This document shows, piece by piece, positions 37,232 through 46,274 of a DNA stretch of 64,000 bases. The DNA lies in NCBI GenBank assembly GCA_965227535.1, contig OZ245761.1:4712001-4776000 (forward strand), in the 5' to 3' direction. This DNA is from SZUA-430 sp965227535 (lineage in GTDB: Bacteria > Pseudomonadota > Alphaproteobacteria > Micropepsales > Micropepsaceae). The notes below the pieces were generated by a model that was given only the letters and a program-made list of their open reading frames with translations, had not been told where the DNA came from and did not search any database. A program made the translations under genes and the position numbers. Every line of letters starts with the position of its first letter. Position 1 is the stretch's first letter.

Positions 37232-38233
37232 ATGACGTACACGGCCCACCGCCTCGCCATCGCCGTGTCTCTGCTGGTTCTCGTGAGCCTGGCAAGTGCG
37301 TTGGCCCTCACAGCGATCGCCAGGGCAGAGCAGGAGCCTGACAAAGTCCGCACCGTCGGCGAATGGCAGCCGCCGTCGGGCCTGAAGCAGCGTCCCATCT
37401 GGCCAGGCGCCGCGCCGGACATGGAAGGCCTCGCGCAATCGCCGGAGAGCGTGCTGACCGTGCAAACACCGGAAGCGCTTGAAGGAAACACCTCTCAAGC
37501 GGTCTTCGACGTAAGCGCGCCGACCATGACGGTCTTCCCGCCGAAGGGCGCCAACTCGCGCGCCGCCATCGTCGTGTTCCCTGGCGGCGGCTTTAAGATC
37601 CTAGCGATCACCCTGGAAGGAACGGAAATCTGCAACTGGATTGCCTCGAAGGGCATAACCTGCGTGCTGTCCAAGTACCGCGTTCCCAAGAGCAATCACC
37701 ACTACGACGAGACATGCCATTGCGCCGTGACGCCGAAGATTCCGCGCGCGCTTCAGGACGCGCAACGCACGATCAAACTCGTCCGCTCTAAGGCCAAGGA
37801 ACTGAACCTCGATCCCAACAAGATCGGCGTGATGGGCTTTTCAGCAGGCGGCTATCTGGTCGTGCAGACCAGCAACATAGTCGAGCCCGCCTACAAACCC
37901 GTCGATACGATCGACAAGCTCAGCAGCCGCCCCGACTTCGCCATCGCGTTTTTTCCCGGCCACATCTGCCGCGCCGGCTCGAAGCTCGATCCCGGCTTGC
38001 GCGTTACCAAGAAAACGCCGCCGACCTTCCTGCTGCAAGCGTGGGACGACAACGTCGACGACCGCTGCAACAGCACGCTCTACGCGCGCGAGCTTGATAA
38101 AGCGGGCGTCCCGGCTGAGGTCCATCTCTTCGCCAAGGGCGGCCACGCGTTCGGTCTCAGGCGCAAGCACTCGCCCGACACCGTCTGGCCATCACTCGTC
38201 GAGAACTGGCTCACCGACATCGGCGTGCGCTAA
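37232..38233 (+). CDS. Exported alpha/beta hydrolase (esterase, BD-FAE/xylanase-annotated type)
   Basis: A 333-residue exported hydrolase with a hydrophobic signal (about residues 8-32). The oxyanion-hole motif VVFPGGGFKI is followed by the nucleophile elbow GFSAGGY (near S203) and a C-terminal LFAKGGHAFGL that supplies the His. Such proteins are often annotated as acetyl-xylan esterase or xylanase relatives. Carbohydrate-ester cleavage is plausible but unproven. The middle has three Cys near DETCHCAVTP, perhaps disulfides. A hairpin terminator lies after the stop. Confidence 0.85.
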   Translation: MTYTAHRLAIAVSLLVLVSLASALALTAIARAEQEPDKVRTVGEWQPPSGLKQRPIWPGAAPDMEGLAQSPESVLTVQTPEALEGNTSQAVFDVSAPTMTVFPPKGANSRAAIVVFPGGGFKILAITLEGTEICNWIASKGITCVLSKYRVPKSNHHYDETCHCAVTPKIPRALQDAQRTIKLVRSKAKELNLDPNKIGVMGFSAGGYLVVQTSNIVEPAYKPVDTIDKLSSRPDFAIAFFPGHICRAGSKLDPGLRVTKKTPPTFLLQAWDDNVDDRCNSTLYARELDKAGVPAEVHLFAKGGHAFGLRRKHSPDTVWPSLVENWLTDIGVR

Positions 38234-38251
38234 GCGCATCCGCCCCGAGGG

Positions 38252-38279
38252 GGAGGGGGTCGTATACCCTCTCCGTTTT
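38252..38279 (+). terminator. Probable intrinsic terminator
   Basis: GGAGGGGGT pairs with ACCCTCTCC (one wobble), with a 5-base loop, followed by GTTTTC. It lies 19 bp after the esterase stop and before the convergent TraB-like gene. The T-run is short, so efficiency is uncertain. Confidence 0.55.
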
Positions 38280-38335
38280 CAGTGCGTCACTGCGCCACCC
38301 AAGGGTGCTCGGCTCCGCGCCTTGCATGCGGGCCG

Positions 38336-39691
38336 CTAATGTCCGCGGATCTCATACGGCCGGTTCGCAGGCCCCCGCAGCTTGAACGCGGTGAGCCCGC
38401 CGAACACATGCCCGGCGACCGTCTGATACCGCGCCAGCGTCAGCATCCGCGAACGCTGGGCCTTGTATCCGCGCGCCTCGAAGGACGTTTGCAGGTCCGG
38501 CATGTGCAGCGCGCCCCACGGCACGACGAACACGTCGTACTTGTCGGCCAACGCATCGAACGTTGCCATCAGCTTCTTGTTGCGCGCGTAGAGAATCTCG
38601 TCCCAGAACACTTTTCGATCGGCCTCGGAGCATGTCGGCGTCGCCACGGTCGTCTTCGGATCGTCGTCCAACGCCGCGTTGCCCAAGGTCACGTCCTCAC
38701 GCAGACAGCGTAGTGTCGTCTCCGATAGCTCGGATACGTCGATGTCGGCGCGCACTACATCCGGCCGGGTCTTCGGCAGCGCAGGCGTCGGCGCCGAGGG
38801 CTTGGCGGTCTTCGCCGCCGCGTTGGCGGCCTTCGTGGCGTCGTCGCTCGACAAGGCCGGCCCCAGAAGGTCTTCGAACACGTCCTGCGTATCGAGGCCC
38901 AACGACGTCGCCGCCTCGCCGCGTGAGGTGTCGCCGTTACCCATCAGACCCTTCTTGTCCGTGACGCCTTCCGCCAGGATCACCGCGTGCGCCGGAATAT
39001 CCTTGTAGACCGTCTTGTAGAACGACGCCTCGGCGATGTGCGCGGTCGCCACCAGGTGCACGGCCTTCGCGTCGTTGAACATCACCGTCTCGCGCGCCTG
39101 GATCTCGCTCCAGGTGAAGCGCAAATAGCCGCCCGTCTGCTGTTCCGCCGCGCTGGCCAGCGCCCACGCACCAAGCGCGGCAAGCCCGACCGGAATCAAC
39201 GCCACGACGATCAGCGACGCAAAGACGATGCGCAGGAACACATGATCCTTACGTGGCAACAGATGCGCCGCCAGGAACGCCTGACCGGCGCGCAACTGCA
39301 CGACCAAGAACGCCGTTGTCGCAATGATCAATTGCACCAGCGCCAGGAACAACGACACCGACCGTTCGCCGGTCGCCGCCACGAATGGCGGCGCGCCCAC
39401 CGCAAACCACAACGCCGCGACGATCAGCGGCACGAACACCCTCTTGGGCAATTGCGGCACGAACGCGACGACGAACACCATCATCAGCGAATACAAGAAC
39501 ACGAGAAGCGCCAGCCAATTGCGCACCTCGGTCAGCGGCGAGGCCCCCGTCGTAGCAAACCAAATCTCGTCCACCAGCGACACGGCCCCATCCGCCGCAA
39601 ACGCCAGCAGATAAGCGTTTGCCACGAACGTGAAGAACACGAGCACGGAACTGCGCCGCTCGTCCGCGGTACTGAAACTGCCCATCGCCAT
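38336..39691 (-). CDS. Membrane-anchored TraB/GumN (TIKI-like) domain protein
   Basis: A 451-residue protein. Residues ~15-180 form about five membrane helices. The C-terminal domain matches the TraB/PrgY/GumN superfamily: VHLVATAHIAE (H212, H218), VILAEGV (E241), YARNKKLMATFDAL (R370), and VVPWGALHMPDL (H396) before a conserved GYK. In TIKI proteins these residues make a metal-dependent protease site, so proteolysis is a possible activity. An Ala/Pro-rich insert (~285-312) separates the two conserved halves. It is the last gene of a unit with a DUF3574 lipoprotein (17 bp upstream) and an amidohydrolase. Confidence 0.75.
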   Translation of the reverse strand: MAMGSFSTADERRSSVLVFFTFVANAYLLAFAADGAVSLVDEIWFATTGASPLTEVRNWLALLVFLYSLMMVFVVAFVPQLPKRVFVPLIVAALWFAVGAPPFVAATGERSVSLFLALVQLIIATTAFLVVQLRAGQAFLAAHLLPRKDHVFLRIVFASLIVVALIPVGLAALGAWALASAAEQQTGGYLRFTWSEIQARETVMFNDAKAVHLVATAHIAEASFYKTVYKDIPAHAVILAEGVTDKKGLMGNGDTSRGEAATSLGLDTQDVFEDLLGPALSSDDATKAANAAAKTAKPSAPTPALPKTRPDVVRADIDVSELSETTLRCLREDVTLGNAALDDDPKTTVATPTCSEADRKVFWDEILYARNKKLMATFDALADKYDVFVVPWGALHMPDLQTSFEARGYKAQRSRMLTLARYQTVAGHVFGGLTAFKLRGPANRPYEIRGH

Positions 39692-39708
39692 CGCGAGCGT
39701 CTAACCCC

Positions 39709-40125
39709 TCAAAACGTCGCGCACACGGGCCGATCGACCCGAAGCACCGCTTCCTGCTCAAACTTCACTTTGTACGCATCGACGATCGCGCCGATCGCCT
39801 GATCAGCTTCCGCCGACGGCGCATGCAGCCGAACGACCACCTTGCTCTTCTCCGAGATCGTCTTCTGGCTCGCTCCGTCGCGCCAAAACCCCGCGCTGTC
39901 GATCACGCTAAAGCCCTCCGCAAAGCGCGGGCTGATCTCGCGCGCCACGAACGCATCCCAATCGCGCGTGCTCACCACGCCGCCTTTAGGCCGGCTCATG
40001 CCGAAGAATAGCTGCGTCTCGACCATGGCGTCGCCGCTCGCGCACGACGCCGCGGGCGCGCCGGCTTCCGGCGTGACGCAGCCTGCCAAACTCAAGACCA
40101 GAACCACAGCGAAAGTGCGCACCAT
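39709..40125 (-). CDS. DUF3574 lipoprotein
   Basis: A 138-residue exported lipoprotein. The signal MVRTFAVVLVLSLAGC is a clear lipobox. The remainder matches DUF3574: TQLFFGMSRPKGGVVS, DWDAFVAREISPRFAEGFSV and KVVVRLHAPS. The function of this family is unknown. Its ATG overlaps the stop of the amidohydrolase gene by one base (TGATG), so it is translationally coupled to it. Confidence 0.85.
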   Translation of the reverse strand: MVRTFAVVLVLSLAGCVTPEAGAPAASCASGDAMVETQLFFGMSRPKGGVVSTRDWDAFVAREISPRFAEGFSVIDSAGFWRDGASQKTISEKSKVVVRLHAPSAEADQAIGAIVDAYKVKFEQEAVLRVDRPVCATF

Positions 40126-41366
40126 CAGTGCAGCTCGTTCTTGTGAAAAGCGCCCGCCTTCATGATGGCGCGAAGATGCTTGCCCTGATCCTGAAACAGC
40201 CCGAGATCCTTCAGCGGATCGCCGTCGACGACGATGAGATCCGCATGCGCGCCAACTTCGACGACGCCCAACTTCCCCGTCTGCCGCACGACATCGGCCC
40301 CGACCAGCGTCGCCTGACGAATAATCTCGATCGGCGACAAGACTTCGGAGCGGAACAAGAACTCGCGCGACTGATCGACCTGCAACTGCCCCAGCAAATC
40401 GCTGCCATAGGCGACAGGCACGCCCGCGCGCTTGCAAATCTCAAGCGACTTCAGGCCGCCGTCGATGACGATCTCGTTCTTCGCCAACATGTCGGCCGAC
40501 AGCCCAAGCTGCCGCCCACGCTCCTTCATCGCGTAGTACGCCACAAGGTTCGCCACCATCAGCGCCTTGCGCTCGGCCATCAGATTCGCCGACGCGACGT
40601 CGATCAGATTGCCGTGCTCGATCGTGCGTACGCCGTTCTTCACCGCGCGTGTGATCGCTTCCGGCGTATACGCATGCGCCAACACATAGCGTCCGAAATT
40701 ATGCGCCTCCTCGACCGCGCCCGCGATCTCGGCTTCGGAATACTGCAAACTGTCGAGCGGATCCCACGGCGAGGCGACGCCGCCCGACACGAAAATCTTG
40801 ATCTGATCCGCACCCTGGCGCATCTGCTCGCGCACCGCCTTGCGCACGCCGTCGACGCCGTCGGCCGTCTCCAGCACGAACGACAGCGCGTTGCAGCACT
40901 TGCAAGGCCCATCACCCGCCGTCCGCCGCCGAGAGTCCCCATGCCCGCCGGTCATCGAAATCGGCCGCCCGGAAATGAACAACCGCGGCCCGGCCAGCAC
41001 ACCGGTCTTGACCGCTTCCTTGATTCCCCAATCCGCGCCGCCCGTATCGCGCACCGTCGTGAACCCGCGGTCCAGCATCTCGCGCATCAACTTCGACGCC
41101 TTCGCCGCCATCAACGTCAGCGGCATCGACTCCAGCCGGCCGAGCCCCAACTCCACGAGATAAACGTGCACGTGACAGTCGATGAGCCCCGGCATCAACG
41201 TGCCGCCACCGCAATCGACAACGCGCGCGCCGGCGGCTTTCACGGGCTTATCCGAAACCTCCCGGATCACCCCGCCCTCGACCAAAACCTCATACCCCCG
41301 CCGCGCTTCATCCCAGCGCGGGTCGAGCAAAGAGGCGTTGCGGAACAAGGTCGTCGCGTTAGTCAT
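40125..41366 (-). CDS. Metal-dependent amidohydrolase (Xaa-Pro dipeptidase/imidazolonepropionase-like)
   Basis: A 413-residue cytosolic hydrolase of the amidohydrolase superfamily. Metal ligands are H65 and H67 in GLIDCHVHV, a probable carboxylated Lys in IKIFVSGG (near 192), His in LAHAYTPEA and IEHGN, and Asp in AYGSDLLG. A Cys-rich insert (CKCC near residues 155-158) sits in the GDSRRRTAGDG loop. Related enzymes hydrolyse N-acyl amino acids or Xaa-Pro dipeptides. The substrate is not fixed. It heads the operon with the DUF3574 and TraB-like genes. Confidence 0.9.
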   Translation of the reverse strand: MTNATTLFRNASLLDPRWDEARRGYEVLVEGGVIREVSDKPVKAAGARVVDCGGGTLMPGLIDCHVHVYLVELGLGRLESMPLTLMAAKASKLMREMLDRGFTTVRDTGGADWGIKEAVKTGVLAGPRLFISGRPISMTGGHGDSRRRTAGDGPCKCCNALSFVLETADGVDGVRKAVREQMRQGADQIKIFVSGGVASPWDPLDSLQYSEAEIAGAVEEAHNFGRYVLAHAYTPEAITRAVKNGVRTIEHGNLIDVASANLMAERKALMVANLVAYYAMKERGRQLGLSADMLAKNEIVIDGGLKSLEICKRAGVPVAYGSDLLGQLQVDQSREFLFRSEVLSPIEIIRQATLVGADVVRQTGKLGVVEVGAHADLIVVDGDPLKDLGLFQDQGKHLRAIMKAGAFHKNELH

Positions 41367-41483
41367 AGTGCATCCGAAAGAGTCTCCGGATCATCCGCGA
41401 CCCGCCCCCGCGCGGCAAGGCGCAACCGGGCTTCACCCCGCGGAAATCGAGGCCAAGCCCGGTGGTTAAGCGGTATGCGTTGG

Positions 41484-42017
41484 CTAGAGGTCGAAGCGGA
41501 TACCGACCGTCAAAGTGCTGTCGCTGATGCCCGAGTCGGTTAGCATTTCGACATACCGGTAGTTCGCCACAATCTCGGTGCTCTCCGACACCTCAAGGCT
41601 CAGACCCAGCTTAAGCTGCGATGCGAGCTCCACGTCGCTATCGCTAAAGCCCCAAGAGTACTCGACGGCAACATTGTCGGCGCCGACGCCCAGGCCGATC
41701 GCCACAGACACGTCCTCGCTAATGGCAGCCTCGAAAACAGCATTCAGCATAAGGGTCGTTTGCTCGATGTCGACTTCCCCAAACCCGTAGTCGGTGGTCG
41801 ACCGATAGCCAAGTTCGGCTTCGAAACTGACATTCGAAGAGACGCCGCGGCCGACTGTCAAAAGTCCAGCCCATCCAGAGTCGCCCGAACTCGCAACCCC
41901 GTCGAATTCGACGCCGCCCTCAAGCGCGAGATACCAAGGCCGCTCATCCGCACCGGCCGGCGCAGCGAAAGCCAGCGCGCTCACGACCGATCCCAACACC
42001 AACAAATGACGCATCAT
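41484..42017 (-). CDS. Small outer-membrane beta-barrel protein
   Basis: A 177-residue exported protein with a signal peptide (MRHLLVLGSVVSALAFAAPAGA). The mature part alternates polar and hydrophobic residues in about eight strands: WYLALEGGVEF, GWAGLLTVGRGV, FEAELGYRST and ending STLTVGIRFDL. The C-terminal Phe-x-Leu resembles barrel signals. It belongs to the OmpA-like or opacity-type eight-stranded barrels in general shape. Two adjacent ATGs (42017, 42014) are possible, and GCGGGG favours the second. It shares style with the N-terminal barrel of the OmpA protein 1.5 kb away. Confidence 0.8.
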   Translation of the reverse strand: MMRHLLVLGSVVSALAFAAPAGADERPWYLALEGGVEFDGVASSGDSGWAGLLTVGRGVSSNVSFEAELGYRSTTDYGFGEVDIEQTTLMLNAVFEAAISEDVSVAIGLGVGADNVAVEYSWGFSDSDVELASQLKLGLSLEVSESTEIVANYRYVEMLTDSGISDSTLTVGIRFDL

Positions 42018-42214
42018 ATCCCCCGCCAATCCGGCTCCACCCGGACGAAATCCAGAGCCAAAGCTAGCACAGTGAACCGACTAAGGAACCTCAGTTGCAG
42101 ATCAAACAAAGATGACGTGATCGTTCGGGCACACTGTCGAGAAAGTGCCGTTTCACACCGTGGCCGTTTACGCTATTCACGTCAAAATCACCGACAGGTT
42201 GTTTATCGCGCGCC

Positions 42215-43510
42215 GTGATCAGATCACCCCATCTTCCGCCGCCCTATGACCGCTTGCCGGCGCTCATCGCCCAGGGCGCGCCGCCCGACGCCGCGAACGT
42301 TTTGCGCGGCACGTTGTTCGCGAACATCCTGCGCTACGCCAAGGCGTCCTCGCCATTCTACGCCGAGCGCATTCCCGACACGCTGCTTCAGCCGACGGCG
42401 ACGCAAGCGTTATGGCGAACCGTCCGCACACTGACGAAAGACGATCTCCGCGCGCATGACGGCCTGATCAAAATCGCCAAGCCCCCGCCGTTCGCCGGCG
42501 AGACGCGCTCGGCCTGGACGTCCGGCTCGACCGGTACGCCGTTCAACGGCGACATCAGCGCCATCGCCGACTACATGAACGCCCTGGTTCTGGAGCGGCT
42601 TTATGATTGGTGGAACATCGACGGTGCGAAGGACATCATGCACCTCGCCGTCGACCGCCAAGGCTATCAGGTCAAGCCCGGCGTTGAAACGAAGCAAGGC
42701 TGGCGCCTCGGCGACCCGCGCGGCAAGTACCACCGCCTGACCGTCTCCACCGGTCTCGACGCGCAGCTCGATCACATGCGTGTGCTCAGGCCCGCGTATC
42801 TCAAGGTCGCCGCGGTCCACCTTGGAGCGCTGGCCCTGCGCGCGCGCGAACGCAACCTGGATATCGCCTTCGACGCCGTCTTCGCCGGCGCCGCGCCGCT
42901 CATGGCCGACGAGCGCCGCTTGGTCGAGCAGATCTTCGGCTGCCGGGTGATCGACATCTACGGCACGGAGGAAATCGGCATCATCGCCGCCGACTGTCCC
43001 AGCTGCGGCGCCTACCACCCCGCCATCGACGTGATGCAGTTCGAAGTGCTGCGCAACGATGGCGCGCCGGCCCAAGCAGGCGAGACGGGCCGCGTGGTCG
43101 TGACGCCGTATCTGAACTTCGCGATGCCGTTGATCCGCTACGAGACGGGTGACGTCGTCGAAGTGGGCGAGGGGGACCATTGCCCAAACGGCGCGATCCG
43201 CCTCAGCCGCATCATCGGCCGTAGCAAGAACCTCTTCACGCAAAGCGACGGCCAGAAATTTCTGCCCTACGTCGCGCTCGGCGAGGTCGCAAGCCTCGGC
43301 CCCGTCGACCGCTTCCGTTTCGTGCAGACCAGCCTCACGACCATCGAGTTCCGCTACAAGCTCTCAGGCCCCGGCGCGATCGACCTCGATCGCCTTGCCA
43401 AGGTGTCCCGCAAATACCTAGGCCCCGCCTTCACGGTCACCGCCACGCCCATGCCGCCGTCCGATGACGACGCCGGCCGCAAACACCTCGTCTTCGAGAG
43501 CTTGATCTAG
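42215..43510 (+). CDS. PaaK-like AMP-binding ligase
   Basis: A 431-residue phenylacetate-CoA-ligase-like member of the ANL superfamily. Seen: SAWTSGSTGTPF (P-loop), VIDIYGTEEIG with a zinc-type CPSCGAYH following, RYETGDVV, and IIGRSKNLF. The final lysine-bearing lobe is short. The Cys/His cluster CPSCGAYH is typical of PaaK relatives. The substrate could be an aromatic or exopolysaccharide-linked acid. The start is a GTG at 42215. It stands alone between minus-strand genes. Confidence 0.85.
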   Translation: MIRSPHLPPPYDRLPALIAQGAPPDAANVLRGTLFANILRYAKASSPFYAERIPDTLLQPTATQALWRTVRTLTKDDLRAHDGLIKIAKPPPFAGETRSAWTSGSTGTPFNGDISAIADYMNALVLERLYDWWNIDGAKDIMHLAVDRQGYQVKPGVETKQGWRLGDPRGKYHRLTVSTGLDAQLDHMRVLRPAYLKVAAVHLGALALRARERNLDIAFDAVFAGAAPLMADERRLVEQIFGCRVIDIYGTEEIGIIAADCPSCGAYHPAIDVMQFEVLRNDGAPAQAGETGRVVVTPYLNFAMPLIRYETGDVVEVGEGDHCPNGAIRLSRIIGRSKNLFTQSDGQKFLPYVALGEVASLGPVDRFRFVQTSLTTIEFRYKLSGPGAIDLDRLAKVSRKYLGPAFTVTATPMPPSDDDAGRKHLVFESLI

Positions 43511-43546
43511 CCAAAGAAAAAGGGCGGAGCCTTTCGGCACCGCCCT
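43511..43546 (-). terminator. Intrinsic terminator of the OmpA-family gene
   Basis: AGGGCGG and CCGCCCT form the stem, with an inner GCC/GGC pair. On the minus strand it is followed by TTTTTCTTTGG. It lies 27 bp after the ompA-type stop and directly after the convergent ligase stop. Confidence 0.85.
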
Positions 43547-43572
43547 CAAACGCATTTCTTGCGACGCGAGGA

Positions 43573-44625
43573 CTAATCGAGATCGATCGTCGCGCGGCGG
43601 TTCTGCGGCTCTTTCACGTTGTCGCCCGTCTTGACGAGCAACTCGCTCTCGCCACGGCCCGACGCAGTGATCGAACCGGCCGAGACGCCCTTCGACACCA
43701 GACCCGACTTCGCCGCATTCGCGCGGCAGCTCGACAGGCGGTTGTTGTAGGCGTCCGAACCAACCGTATCCGTGTGGCCCACGATCTGAACGCTGGCCGA
43801 ACCGTCCGCCTTCGCGGCGTCGGCGGCTTCGCTCAGCACCTTGTCGGCTTCCGGCGTGATGTTGCACTTGTTGAAGCCGAAATAGATGATGAACTGCTTC
43901 GGCTCGGCAGTGGGTTCCGGCGGAACGACCGGCGGCTGCGAGACGACCGGCGCTTCGTCCTCATAGAGGTCGTAACGCAGACCGACCGACACCGTATGAT
44001 TTTCGATATCGTCGAACGCGAAGTTGTCCACGTGGCCGACATGAGGCACGCCAAACTCCGGCTCGTTCACGACCTGATAGCGATACGTGAGCGTAAGATC
44101 GAGGCGGTCGGTCACCTCGTATGACAGACCGGCGATGCCCTGATAGGCAAAATTCCAATCGTCGTCGTCCCCGGCGCCCGGGAACGGTGCGTCGAGTTCG
44201 GAGCGGCTGACGCCTGCGCCGACGCCGAAGGTCAGGTCAAGGCGCTCGGTCAGCGGAATGTCATAGAGGACATTCGCCACGATCGACAGCTGGTTCAGAT
44301 CGCCGCCGGTGGCATTGAAGCCGCCCGACGTGACGAAGAGATCGATGTCATTCTTGCGATAGGCGCCTTCGAGTTCGACGCGCCAGTTGTTGTCGAACGC
44401 GTAACCGACCGTGGCCAGCACGGACCAGCCTGTGTCGAACTGAAACGTGTCCGTCGTGGTCGGTGCAGACGAACTGAAGCCGACGAGACCGTTGTTGTCG
44501 TCGACCCAGTTAGCGCCGCCTTCGAGACCGATGTACCAGCCGTTGTTGCGGGCTTCGGATTGCTGCGACATGGCGATGACGGAGACGGCCGCGACCGTTC
44601 CGAGCAGAAGTGCTTTCAGTTTCAT
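43573..44625 (-). CDS. OmpA-family outer-membrane protein
   Basis: A 350-residue protein. The signal peptide ends near SQQSEA-RNN. An eight-stranded barrel (about 28-220) has GWYIGLEGGANWVDD and RVELEGAYRKND. A Pro-rich hinge (SQPPVVPPEPTAEP, ~222-235) leads to a C-terminal peptidoglycan-binding OmpA domain with QIVGHTDTVGSDAYNNRLS and the conserved RANA and RRA. The start at the ATG at 44625 gives the signal peptide. The open frame upstream is spurious. Two Cys in the C-domain may form a disulfide. Confidence 0.93.
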   Translation of the reverse strand: MKLKALLLGTVAAVSVIAMSQQSEARNNGWYIGLEGGANWVDDNNGLVGFSSSAPTTTDTFQFDTGWSVLATVGYAFDNNWRVELEGAYRKNDIDLFVTSGGFNATGGDLNQLSIVANVLYDIPLTERLDLTFGVGAGVSRSELDAPFPGAGDDDDWNFAYQGIAGLSYEVTDRLDLTLTYRYQVVNEPEFGVPHVGHVDNFAFDDIENHTVSVGLRYDLYEDEAPVVSQPPVVPPEPTAEPKQFIIYFGFNKCNITPEADKVLSEAADAAKADGSASVQIVGHTDTVGSDAYNNRLSSCRANAAKSGLVSKGVSAGSITASGRGESELLVKTGDNVKEPQNRRATIDLD

Positions 44626-44981
44626 GAGAACCCCATTATTGAACCAGGACGCTGCGGAGGGGGCAGCGCCGCCCCAGTTGGCGCGTTTAGTTACCAGCGT
44701 GAACGCAGGGGTCAATGCGTAAAACGTAGATTCCGCCAAGTTATTTCGTCGCCTGACGCATGATGACGCAGGAATATAGTCATCAGCGGCGGGATGCGCG
44801 CGTTGCGTGCAGGAATCGCCTCCTAGGGGGTACCCCATTAGGGATACGGAGAGGCCCAGCGACACAACGACTCCGGGAAGTCGCACAAATACTCGCGAAT
44901 CGCGACGATCGAGCAGCGGCCAAGCTTGCCGGTCTCAGGTCATGTGACCGGGGCGGGCCGACGAACGCGGGGACACAGTGA
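44626..44981. other. Noncoding leader region of the OmpA-family gene
   Basis: The 356 bases between the NDH-2 stop and the OmpA-family start hold no credible gene. They should carry the ompA promoter and 5' leader. The only ordered element I see is the dyad at 44825-44846. Short open frames here lack ribosome sites and sensible composition. Confidence 0.6.
44825..44846. promoter_or_regulatory. Candidate operator: AGGGGGTA followed by TACCCCATTAGGGATA
   Basis: A 16-base near-palindrome TACCCCATTAGGGATA fits the 7-2-7 inverted-heptamer plan used by NarL/FixJ-type (GerE fold) regulators, consensus TACYYMT. A further half-site AGGGGGTA overlaps it, making GGGGTACCCC. It lies about 200 bp upstream of the OmpA-family start. 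Assignment to a regulator is inference. Confidence 0.35.
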
Positions 44982-46274
44982 TCATGCCGCTTCGCTGACC
45001 GTTTCTCTCGCGATGCGATCGGCCGATCCCGTGATCAGCCGCACGCCGCGCTGATACGTCAAATACGACCACGCCCAACTGAGCGCGACGATGAAGCGAT
45101 TGCGAAATCCGATCAGGAAATAGACGTGCACGAACGACCACAGCAGCCACGCGAACAAGCCCCTGAACCGCGCCCACCCGAAATCGACGACAGCCTTTGA
45201 GTGTCCGATCGTCGCGAGGTTGCCGTAGTCGGCATAGCGGAATGGAGGGGGCGGGGCGTTCCCGCGCACTTTAGCGTCGATCACGCTCGCAACGTAGGCG
45301 CCCGCCTGCTTCGCTGCCGGTGCTACACCCGGAAGCATCTCGCCTTTGGCGCTCTTGAACGCGGCGGTATCGCCGACGACGAAGATGTTCTCGTGTCCCG
45401 GCACCGAGAAGTCGTCGCTCACCATCACGCGGCCCGCGCGATCGCACGACGCCTTCAGCCATTCGCCGGCCGCCGACGCGCGCACGCCCGCCGCCCAAAT
45501 CACGGTCTTCGACGGCAACGCGTGAGCGCCGACCATCACGTGATCGTCCGTAATATCGGTGACAGCTTGCCCGACGCGCACGTCGACGCCCATCTTCTCA
45601 AGCGAAGCCTTGGCCACCGCCGACAGGGATTCCGGAAAGCTGGGCAACAACCGGGGCCCCGCCTCGACCAGCACGATGCGCGAACTCTCCGGCATGATCG
45701 AACGGAAGTCCGCGACGATGGACCGCCGCGCCAACTCCGCAATCGCCCCCGCCATCTCGACGCCCGTCGGGCCGCCGCCGACGATGACGAAGGTCAGCAG
45801 CGCCTCGCGCTTCGCTGGATCGGCCTCGCCCTCGGCCCGCTCGAACGCCAACAGGATCTTCGCGCGCACGCGTGTCGCGTCGTCGATCGTCTTGATGCCG
45901 GGCGCCACAGCCTCCCAAGCGTCCTTGCCGAAGTAGCTATGCCGCGCGCCGGTCGCGATCAGCAGATAATCGTAAGCCACCGGTTCTCCGCTCAAGAGGC
46001 GTACGGTCTTGCGCGCGCTGTCCACGCTCGTGACTTTGTCGAGAACCACCCGCGCATTGCGTTGCCCGCGCAAAATGTGCCGGATCGGCTGCGCGATCTC
46101 GCCCGGCGACAGCGACGCCGTCGCCACCTGATAGAGCAGCGGCTGAAACAGATGATAGTTGTAGCGGTCAACAACGGTCAGCTCGACCGGCGCTCGCTTC
46201 AAGGCCTTGGCCGCAGCAAGGCCCCCAAATCCCGCGCCGACAATAACGACGCGCGGCGTCTGGGATTCGCTCAT
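44982..46274 (-). CDS. NAD(P)/FAD-dependent oxidoreductase, type II NADH dehydrogenase-like
   Basis: A 430-residue flavoprotein expected to oxidise NADH and reduce quinone at the membrane without pumping protons. FAD-binding VVIVGAGFGGLAAAKAL is at the N-terminus, NAD-binding VIVGGGPTGVEMAG near residue 166, and the second FAD motif IFVVGDTAAF near 290. The C-terminal LFAWLLWSFVHVYFLIGF forms a membrane-associated helix as in NDH-2. The ATG at 46274 gives the family N-terminus. The frame upstream to 46511 is not family-like. Confidence 0.92.
   Translation of the reverse strand: MSESQTPRVVIVGAGFGGLAAAKALKRAPVELTVVDRYNYHLFQPLLYQVATASLSPGEIAQPIRHILRGQRNARVVLDKVTSVDSARKTVRLLSGEPVAYDYLLIATGARHSYFGKDAWEAVAPGIKTIDDATRVRAKILLAFERAEGEADPAKREALLTFVIVGGGPTGVEMAGAIAELARRSIVADFRSIMPESSRIVLVEAGPRLLPSFPESLSAVAKASLEKMGVDVRVGQAVTDITDDHVMVGAHALPSKTVIWAAGVRASAAGEWLKASCDRAGRVMVSDDFSVPGHENIFVVGDTAAFKSAKGEMLPGVAPAAKQAGAYVASVIDAKVRGNAPPPPFRYADYGNLATIGHSKAVVDFGWARFRGLFAWLLWSFVHVYFLIGFRNRFIVALSWAWSYLTYQRGVRLITGSADRIARETVSEAA

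Noticed and set aside
40128..41543. 471-residue plus-strand open frame opposite the amidohydrolase
   Set aside because: The minus-strand amidohydrolase has all metal ligands. The plus frame is Arg/His/Gln-rich noise.
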